DNA from: an uncultured Oscillospiraceae bacterium | GTDB taxonomy: Bacteria > Bacillota > Clostridia > Oscillospirales > Oscillospiraceae | Length of the DNA: 10,815 nt | Assembly (NCBI GenBank): GCA_944385775.1 | Contig: CALWYM010000003.1 | Span: 1-10,815 of the forward strand | Direction of reading: 5' to 3' | Shown: one piece after another, positions 6,598 to 10,815 of the stretch | Layout: the number at the start of each line of letters is the position of its first letter | Position numbering within the stretch: position 1 is the stretch's first letter | The notes under the pieces: generated by a model | Told to the model about the DNA's origin: nothing | Database searches by the model: none | Seen by the model: the letters and a program-made list of their open reading frames with translations, nothing else | Translations under genes and position numbers: made by a program

Positions 6598-7818
6598 TCA
6601 GTGCAAAATTGCCGCGATTCTCTCCACAGCCTCTTTGGTATTCTCCAGTGTGCTGAAGGCAGTAAGGCGAATGTAACCCTCACCTGACGGACCGAAACCT
6701 GCGCCCGGTGTGGTAACCACACAGGCCTTATGAAGGAGAGTGTCGAAGAAATCCCAAGAACCCACACCATCGGGGGTGCGGCACCATATGTAGGGCGCGT
6801 TTACGCCGCCGTAAACAGTAAGTCCGGCTGCGGAAAGTCCCTCTCTTATAACCTTTGCGTTATTGAGATAGTAGTCAATGGACTGCTTAATCTGCGCCTG
6901 TCCCTCGGGAGTAAAGGTCGCCTCGGCGGCACGCTGAATTACATAGGGTACGCCGTTAAATTTTGTGCCCTGACGGCGGTTCCACATATCGCGGAGACTG
7001 ACGCCGCCGCGGACAAGCGCCTTGGGGATAACCGTATAGGCGCAGCGGTTTCCGGTAAAACCGGCAGTTTTGGAGAAGGAGCGGAACTCGATAGCGCAGG
7101 TCTTGGCTCCCTCAACCTCATATATGCTGTGGGGAATGTCCGGTTCGGAAATAAACGCCTCGTAGGCGCTGTCAAATAAAATTACGCTTCCATGCTCGTT
7201 GGCGTAATGAACCCAAACCTTAAGCTGCTCCTTAGTTGCAGCGGTACCGGTGGGGTTGTTGGGCGAGCAGATATATATGATGTCGGGAACACGGTCCGTA
7301 GGCAGTGATGGGAAAAAATCGTTTTCAGCGGTGCAGGGCAGGTAGACAAGATTTGTCCACTTCTCACCGTCATAGTCGCCGGCTCTGCCTGCCATGGCGT
7401 TTGTGTCCACATAAACAGGGTAAACCGGGTCGCACACCGCAACTACGTTATCTACTGAAAAAATATCACCGATATTTCCGCAGTCACTTTTTGCACCGTC
7501 GGAAACAAAGATCTCGTCGTCATCAATGGTTACGCCCTTTGCCTTGTAATCGTCCCTGATTGCAAAGCGGATAAAGTCGTACGCGCCGCAGGTCTCTTCA
7601 CAGTAGCCGCGGAATGTTTCCTTGTGACCCATTTCCTCAGTAGCCTTGTGCATGGCCTCAATAACAGCGGGAGCCAGAGGGAGGGTTACGTCACCGATTC
7701 CCATGCGGATAAGAGGCATAGGCGGGTTCTGAGCGGCAAAGGCTTTTGTGCGCCTGCCGATTTCAGGGAAGAGGTAGCCGCCGGGCAGCTTAGTAAAGTT
7801 TTCGTTAATCCGAACCAT
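6598..7818 (-). CDS. dapL: LL-diaminopimelate aminotransferase (PLP-dependent)
   Basis: DapL converts tetrahydrodipicolinate directly to LL-2,6-diaminopimelate using glutamate, bypassing the succinylase and acetylase routes to lysine and peptidoglycan. Family features are clear: INENFTKLPGGYLFPEI at the N terminus, MGIGDVTLPLAPAVIEAMHKA, DPVYPVYVDTNAMAGR, SPNNPTGT, and SFSKTAGFTGNRCAY with the PLP-binding Lys at residue 250. WNRRQGTKFNGV near residue 280 is also typical. The segment usually reading GYGPEQGY is GYCEETCGAY here, a two-residue-longer variant. The start is ambiguous. ATG at 7824 is only three bases from GGAGG, while ATG at 7818 has nine bases and gives the usual MVRINEN start; I prefer 7818 (406 residues). 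It is the first gene of its operon, followed by carA and carB::dapF. Its product is the normal substrate of DapF, so its linkage to the fused DapF-like domain is unlikely to be accidental. Confidence 0.95.
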   Translation of the reverse strand: MVRINENFTKLPGGYLFPEIGRRTKAFAAQNPPMPLIRMGIGDVTLPLAPAVIEAMHKATEEMGHKETFRGYCEETCGAYDFIRFAIRDDYKAKGVTIDDDEIFVSDGAKSDCGNIGDIFSVDNVVAVCDPVYPVYVDTNAMAGRAGDYDGEKWTNLVYLPCTAENDFFPSLPTDRVPDIIYICSPNNPTGTAATKEQLKVWVHYANEHGSVILFDSAYEAFISEPDIPHSIYEVEGAKTCAIEFRSFSKTAGFTGNRCAYTVIPKALVRGGVSLRDMWNRRQGTKFNGVPYVIQRAAEATFTPEGQAQIKQSIDYYLNNAKVIREGLSAAGLTVYGGVNAPYIWCRTPDGVGSWDFFDTLLHKACVVTTPGAGFGPSGEGYIRLTAFSTLENTKEAVERIAAILH

Positions 7819-7897
7819 TGTCATCTTCCTCCTTATATAGTTTAAATAAGTGGCAAATTGTTACTAAAAAGTCAAAAAAACAGCTTTTTTGCACAAG

Positions 7898-7919
7898 TAA
7901 GCCCTATTAGTCCAGCTTA
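7898..7919 (-). repeat. Short inverted repeat at the 5' end of the dapL mRNA
   Basis: TAAGC (7898-7902) and GCTTA (7915-7919) can pair with a 12-base loop right at the predicted start of the dapL transcript. It may be a 5'-end hairpin or an operator half-site pair. The rest of the 97-base dapL leader holds only an A6/T6 hairpin (7875-7890) and the ribosome binding site. I see no known riboswitch and no small ORF in it. Confidence 0.3.
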
Positions 7920-7927
7920 TTAGGTAA

Positions 7928-7956
7928 ATTATAGCTACAAACTAAAAGGTTGTCAA
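7928..7956 (-). promoter_or_regulatory. Promoter of the dapL-carA-carB::dapF operon
   Basis: On the minus strand TTGACA (7956-7951), exactly 17 bp, then TATAAT (7933-7928): a perfect match to the housekeeping sigma consensus. The transcript would begin near 7921 and carry a leader of about 100 nt before dapL. Such a strong core promoter suggests high basal expression or control by a repressor. Confidence 0.9.
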
Positions 7957-8001
7957 CGGTAATTAAATAAAAAGAGAAGTTTTGTAGGATTTTACTAAGG
8001 G

Positions 8002-8033
8002 TTTTGCACTGTTCACGGTAAGATTGTGCAAAA
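8002..8033. repeat. Inverted repeat midway between the divergent dapL and asnB promoters
   Basis: TTTTGCAC (8002-8009) and GTGCAAAA (8026-8033) are perfect 8-bp arms separated by 16 bases. The centre lies about 62-63 bp from the -35 box of each flanking promoter. A third copy of TTTTGCAC occurs at 7887-7894 in the dapL leader. This could be a binding site for a dimeric regulator acting on both units; neither arm is followed by a T tract, so it is not a typical terminator. Chance is not excluded. Confidence 0.4.
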
Positions 8034-8080
8034 GAGTTGCTTCACATTAATAAAATCTTGAGATGATTAATATTTTCTTG

Positions 8081-8109
8081 TTGACAAAGTAATAGGAATA
8101 TGGTAAACT
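8081..8109 (+). promoter_or_regulatory. Promoter of the asnB T-box transcript
   Basis: TTGACA (8081-8086), a 17-bp spacer, then TAAACT (8104-8109). The -35 is perfect and the -10 matches four of six consensus positions. The start would be near 8116, a few dozen bases before T-box Stem I, as expected for a T-box leader. Together with the dapL promoter it defines a divergent pair whose -35 boxes are about 124 bp apart. Confidence 0.82.
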
Positions 8110-8115
8110 CAATAC

Positions 8116-8401
8116 AATTTCATAGAGTAAATGCGATGATTGGGAAAAGTAAACGGAAATTCTGCCAAAGCGAGTGGAGGGCGGTGAAAGCTCCATGCGT
8201 GAGTCCGACGAAAGAACACCCTGGAGCAGCGAACCAAAAGGCGGTTTATCCGTCCGGTAGGGGAGACGTAGAAGCGGCACGTTACGCCGTGAGGGTTTAT
8301 TGGAACCCGTAAAAGTGGTCGCTTTGTATAAGGCGGCAAATCAGGTGGCACCACGGATAAGCAGCGTTCGTCCTAGAATAGAGGATGAGGCTGCGTTTTT
8401 T
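8116..8401 (+). ncRNA. T-box leader sensing tRNA-Asn, upstream of asnB
   Basis: The leader contains hallmark T-box segments. AAAAGTAAACGG (8145-8156) supplies the AGUA 5' side of the specifier loop. AGGGCGGTGAAAGCT (8178-8192) is the Stem I apical region. ACGAAAG-AAC-A (8208-8218) is the 3' side of the specifier loop. The T-box itself is AGGTGGCACCACGG (8343-8356), followed by a terminator. CGGA/TCCG and GGG/CCC pairings flank the specifier loop. The specifier triplet at 8215-8217 reads AAC, an Asn codon, followed by the conserved A. The T-box bulge UGGC (8346-8349) would pair with a tRNA acceptor end GCCA, agreeing with the G discriminator base of tRNA-Asn. GTGGT (8315-8319) can pair with ACCAC (8350-8354) to form the antiterminator. 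Uncharged tRNA-Asn would thus switch on asnB. The family is well established; the specifier assignment is my manual alignment. Confidence 0.92.
8361..8401 (+). terminator. T-box leader terminator
   Basis: The arms GCAGCGTTCGTCCT (8361-8374) and AGGATGAGGCTGC (8382-8394) form a 13-bp stem with one bulged G and two G-U pairs. The loop is seven bases, and the stem is followed by G and six T residues (8396-8401). It begins four bases after the T-box sequence and lies before the asnB ribosome binding site, so it acts as the off state of the T-box switch. Confidence 0.9.
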
Positions 8402-8439
8402 GTTATACACGAAATTTTTTATCCGGAGGTGCAATTTTT

Positions 8440-10026
8440 ATGTGTGGTATTTTTGGTTTTACGAAGCGAAGCGTTGGGGAAGATGTTGCAAGGCGTGGTT
8501 TTGACGAGACTATTTCAAGAGGTCCAGATAAAACTGTGTTTGTGGAAGCCGGTGATGGCTGGCTTGGATTTCACCGTCTTGCCATAATGGGGCTTACCCC
8601 GGAGGGTATGCAGCCGTTTTCACTTGACGGGGATATGTGCGTCTGTAACGGCGAGCTTTACGGTTTCCGAAATGTTAAAAGAGACCTTGAGAAAAAGGGG
8701 TACACTTTTAAAAGCGACTGCGACTGCGAGATTATACTGCCACTGTACCGTGAATACGGCACTGAAATGTTTAAGATGCTGGACGCGGAATTTGCCATGA
8801 TAATTTACGATTCCAAATCCGACAGTTTTATTGCTGCAAGGGATCCTATCGGTGTCCGTCCCTTATACTATGGTTATTTGCCTGACGGTAGCATTGCATT
8901 TGCCAGCGAACCGAAAAACCTTATCGGCATTGCGAAAAAGGTTATGCCGTTCCCGCCCGGCTGCTACTATAAAGACGGCGAGTTTGCCCCGTACTGTGAC
9001 ATTGCCGGTGTCAGCGGTGATTATATCCACGATGATATTGACTTGGTTTGCGGACAGATTCGTGATAAACTTATAAAGGGCGTTGAAAAGCGGCTTGATG
9101 CCGACGCGCCTTTGGGATTTCTTCTCTCCGGCGGGCTTGATTCCAGCTTAGTCTGCGCCATTGCCGCAAAGAGTCTGGGGAGACACATAAGGACCTTTGC
9201 CATTGGTATGGATAAGGACGCCATCGATCTTAAATACGCCCGTCAGGTTGCCGACTATATTGGCAGCGATCACAGGGAAATTTACATGACAAGCGGTGAG
9301 GTGTTTGACTCACTGAAAACTGTCATAAAGCTACTGGGAACCTACGATATTACCACGATCCGTGCCAGCATGGGAATGTACCTTGTGTGCAAGGCAATTC
9401 ACGAGACTACGGACGTCCGTGTTCTACTCACCGGAGAGATTTCCGATGAGCTTTTCGGGTATAAGTACACTGATTTTGCTCCCTCCGCTGAGGAATTTCA
9501 GCTTGAGGCGCAGAAGCGAATCAGAGAGCTTCATATGTACGATGTGCTGAGAGCTGACAGGTGCATTTCAGCAAACTCCATTGAGGCGAGGGTGCCTTTT
9601 GGCGACCTTGATTTTGTTCGGTACGTTATGGCAATAGACCCGGCGATGAAGCTTAACACCTACGGTATGGGGAAATATCTTCTCCGCCACGCCTTTGAGG
9701 GGGACCATATTCTGCCGGACAGTATTTTGTGGCGGCAAAAAGCGGCATTCTCTGACGCCGTGGGTCACTCTATGGTTGATGAGCTGAAAAACTATGCTGA
9801 GGGGTATTACACCGATGAGGAGTATGAGACAAAGCGCATGAAATACAGCCACGCCAGACCGTTTACAAAGGAAAGCCTGCTTTACCGTGAAATTTTTGAG
9901 GAATATTACCCGGGACAGAGCCAGATGGTGACGGATTTCTGGATGCCTAACAGCGCATGGGAGGGCTGTGATGTAAATGACCCGTCTGCCAGGGTCCTTT
10001 CAAACTACGGCGCCAGCGGTATTTAA
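8440..10026 (+). CDS. asnB: Asparagine synthetase B, glutamine-hydrolysing
   Basis: AsnB makes asparagine from aspartate, ATP and glutamine in the cytoplasm. At 528 residues it is slightly shorter than E. coli AsnB. The start codon is fixed by Cys2 (MCGIFGF), the N-terminal nucleophile of the class II glutaminase domain. That domain continues with SRGPDK, FHRLAIMG, CNGELYGF and AARDPIGVRPLYYG up to about residue 190. The synthetase domain follows, with the PP-loop LLSGGLDSS at residues 228-236, TGEISDELFG at 331-340, and the conserved ISANSIEARVPFGDLDF region. The ribosome binding site GGAGGTG lies eight bases before the ATG. It stands alone in its unit, between the Asn T-box leader and a strong terminator. 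The match between T-box specificity and enzyme product supports both assignments. Confidence 0.97.
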   Translation: MCGIFGFTKRSVGEDVARRGFDETISRGPDKTVFVEAGDGWLGFHRLAIMGLTPEGMQPFSLDGDMCVCNGELYGFRNVKRDLEKKGYTFKSDCDCEIILPLYREYGTEMFKMLDAEFAMIIYDSKSDSFIAARDPIGVRPLYYGYLPDGSIAFASEPKNLIGIAKKVMPFPPGCYYKDGEFAPYCDIAGVSGDYIHDDIDLVCGQIRDKLIKGVEKRLDADAPLGFLLSGGLDSSLVCAIAAKSLGRHIRTFAIGMDKDAIDLKYARQVADYIGSDHREIYMTSGEVFDSLKTVIKLLGTYDITTIRASMGMYLVCKAIHETTDVRVLLTGEISDELFGYKYTDFAPSAEEFQLEAQKRIRELHMYDVLRADRCISANSIEARVPFGDLDFVRYVMAIDPAMKLNTYGMGKYLLRHAFEGDHILPDSILWRQKAAFSDAVGHSMVDELKNYAEGYYTDEEYETKRMKYSHARPFTKESLLYREIFEEYYPGQSQMVTDFWMPNSAWEGCDVNDPSARVLSNYGASGI

Positions 10027-10036
10027 TAATAAGTGA

Positions 10037-10088
10037 AAAAAGGGACTTTACAATCCTTGGAAGAAGGGACAATGTAAAGTCCCTTTTT
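10037..10088 (+). terminator. Strong terminator after asnB
   Basis: AAAAAGGGACTTTACA (10037-10052) and TGTAAAGTCCCTTTTT (10073-10088) form a perfect 16-bp stem with a 20-base loop, whose CCTT/AAGG segments can pair further. The 3' arm ends in T5. It lies 10 bases past the asnB stop. The A tract on the 5' side means it could also work in the other direction, but no minus-strand gene ends here. The following stretch to about 10170 is AT-rich and I see nothing in it. Confidence 0.92.
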
Positions 10089-10173
10089 CAATATAAAAAT
10101 GTCAAACTATTTTTTTAAAAACACCTTAATATTATTCAAAAGGACAGAAATTTAAAGTACTTTTTCAAATCTC

Positions 10174-10202
10174 TTGACTAGTTGCGCAGGTGTAAATATA
10201 AT
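10174..10202 (+). promoter_or_regulatory. Promoter of purE
   Basis: TTGACT (10174-10179), a 17-bp spacer, then a perfect TATAAT (10197-10202). The start would fall near 10209, giving a leader of about 200 nt before purE. That is long for a simple promoter and leaves room for a regulatory RNA. Confidence 0.87.
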
Positions 10203-10208
10203 GTAAGT

Positions 10209-10343
10209 ATGGTTTTATGGTGCATTTTTCGATTTGCTGTCAAATACGGCGGAGGAAGATGTACAGCCGGTACTAAATTTGTTATAAGAGAAGCTTTTAT
10301 GGAGTCCTTGAAATTACTGCTTAAACGGGGTCTCCATGTTTTT
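10209..10343 (+). promoter_or_regulatory. Structured 5' leader of purE with a terminator-like hairpin, class unknown
   Basis: Several hairpins can be drawn. ATTTG/CAAAT has a CTGT loop, near 10231-10244. GCTGT/ACAGC and CGGC/GCCG overlap the same bases and so compete with it and with each other. The leader then reaches a terminator-like hairpin at 10299-10337, followed by T5. That arrangement resembles an attenuator or riboswitch expression platform. I could not match it to the purine riboswitch (no GTTTCTACC-type core), PRPP/ppGpp ykkC-type or ZTP (pfl) consensus as I know them. A PurR operator is not evident either. The ligand or factor, if any, is unknown. Confidence 0.5.
10299..10343 (+). 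terminator. Possible attenuator terminator in the purE leader
   Basis: ATGGAGTCCTTG (10299-10310) pairs with CGGGGTCTCCAT (10326-10337) with one T-T mismatch and two G-T wobbles, leaving a 15-base loop. It is followed by G and five T (10339-10343). It sits about 70 bases before the purE ATG and inside the transcript from the purE promoter, so its natural role would be conditional termination. I found no convincing antiterminator. Confidence 0.65.
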
Positions 10344-10410
10344 CTTGATAGGGCATAAACGCCTTATATGTGAAAACGTTAAAAATATTGCAAAACTAGG
10401 AGAGTAATAA

Positions 10411-10815
10411 ATGAAAAAAGTCGGTATAGTTTTAGGCAGCGCCAGTGACCTGCCAACTGTTGAAAAGGCAATGACAACACTTAAGGAGTACGGTGTTCCC
10501 TATGAGGTTCACATTTATTCGGCTCACCGCACACCGGAGCAGGCAAGGGATTTTTCTCTCAATGCAAGGGAAAATGGATTTGGCGTAATCATTGCTGCCG
10601 CGGGTATGGCTGCCCACCTGGCAGGGGCTCTGGCAGCAAATACAACTTTGCCTGTTATCGGTATTCCTGTTAAGTCCGCAGTGCTTGACGGTATGGACGC
10701 GCTGCTTTCAACTGTTATGATGCCCTCTGGAATTCCCGTGGCAACAGTCGCTATTAACGGTTCCTCAAACGCCGCGCTGCTTGCTGTTGAGATTCAGGCC
10801 GATGAGGACGCTGAT
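10411..10815 (+). CDS. purE: N5-carboxyaminoimidazole ribonucleotide mutase, C-terminus beyond window
   Basis: PurE (class I) rearranges N5-CAIR to CAIR in de novo purine synthesis, acting after PurK. The first 135 codons are present; the family is about 160-170 residues, so only the C-terminal tail is missing. Seen motifs are VGIVLGSASDLP at residues 4-15 (phosphate/nucleotide site), SAHRTPE with His39 (the usual active-site histidine region), AAAGMAAHLAG near residues 67-77, and PVIGIPVKS. The ribosome binding site AGGAGAG lies seven bases before the ATG. It is first in its unit; downstream pur genes are likely but lie outside the window. Its leader appears to carry a conditional terminator. 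Confidence 0.96.
   Translation, partial: MKKVGIVLGSASDLPTVEKAMTTLKEYGVPYEVHIYSAHRTPEQARDFSLNARENGFGVIIAAAGMAAHLAGALAANTTLPVIGIPVKSAVLDGMDALLSTVMMPSGIPVATVAINGSSNAALLAVEIQADEDAD

Noticed and set aside
7875..7890. A6-CAGC-T6 hairpin in the dapL leader as a terminator or attenuator
   Set aside because: The stem is only six A-T pairs with no GC and no separate T tract beyond the stem, too weak for intrinsic termination. No competing fold was found.
7825..7921. Lysine riboswitch before dapL or PyrR attenuator before carA
   Set aside because: The dapL leader is only about 100 nt, too short for a lysine riboswitch, and has none of its core motifs. The 52-base dapL-carA gap has no PyrR-like stem or terminator.
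8100..8312. Short ORFs on both strands across the T-box leader
   Set aside because: The region is explained by T-box RNA structure. The ORFs have no family motifs, and the plus-strand ATG at 8100 lies upstream of the predicted transcription start.
10197..10260. Purine riboswitch before purE
   Set aside because: ATATAATG...ATGG looks superficially like the start of the purine aptamer, but it is the -10 box region, and the conserved TTTCTACC-type junction and loop-loop partners are missing.
1..10815. Mobile elements, CRISPR arrays, tRNA or rRNA genes, prophage or defence genes
   Set aside because: No transposase-like frame, terminal repeats, regularly spaced repeats or RNA gene signatures were seen. 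All long frames are housekeeping biosynthesis.

Overview
The window looks like chromosome of a low-to-mid GC Firmicute, most likely a Clostridia relative. I infer this from the strong GGAGG ribosome binding sites, the TTGACA/TATAAT promoters spaced by 17 bp, a tRNA-sensing T-box leader, the LL-diaminopimelate aminotransferase (DapL) route of lysine/peptidoglycan synthesis, and a Thermotoga-type (I-beta) DAHP synthase. I see no mobile element, CRISPR array, rRNA or tRNA gene. It is a biosynthetic region whose regulatory leaders and one fused gene are more interesting than the gene list suggests.

Left part, minus strand (1-1377): the start of tyrA (prephenate dehydrogenase) directly follows aroF (DAHP synthase), with no spacer. 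Upstream of aroF is an apparent attenuation control region. It has a promoter with a near-perfect palindrome over the start site, a 35-codon leader peptide with 6 Tyr and 5 Phe clustered in 17 residues, a possible antiterminator pairing, and a 14-bp terminator just before aroF.

Middle, minus strand (1410-7956): an operon dapL - carA - carB::dapF driven by a consensus promoter. carB is fused in frame to a complete diaminopimelate epimerase domain, giving a 1341-residue protein. Both catalytic cysteine positions of that epimerase domain are replaced (Ala and Ser). DapL makes LL-diaminopimelate, the normal DapF substrate, so the operon joins diaminopimelate chemistry to carbamoyl phosphate synthesis (arginine and pyrimidines) while carrying an epimerase domain that should not work by the known mechanism.

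Right part, plus strand (8081-10815): divergent from dapL, an asparagine-type T-box leader (specifier AAC, T-box bulge UGGC, terminator) controls asnB (glutamine-hydrolysing asparagine synthetase). A strong terminator ends asnB. After it a new promoter and a 200-nt leader with its own terminator-like hairpin precede purE (N5-CAIR mutase), which runs off the window. The divergent dapL/asnB promoters flank an 8-bp inverted repeat lying about midway between them.

Most enzymes here spend or move glutamine/glutamate nitrogen or build aromatic, diaminopimelate, asparagine or nucleotide precursors. Three of the four transcription units (aroF, asnB, purE) appear to have a terminator inside the 5' leader, so premature termination seems to be the main control mode in this stretch.
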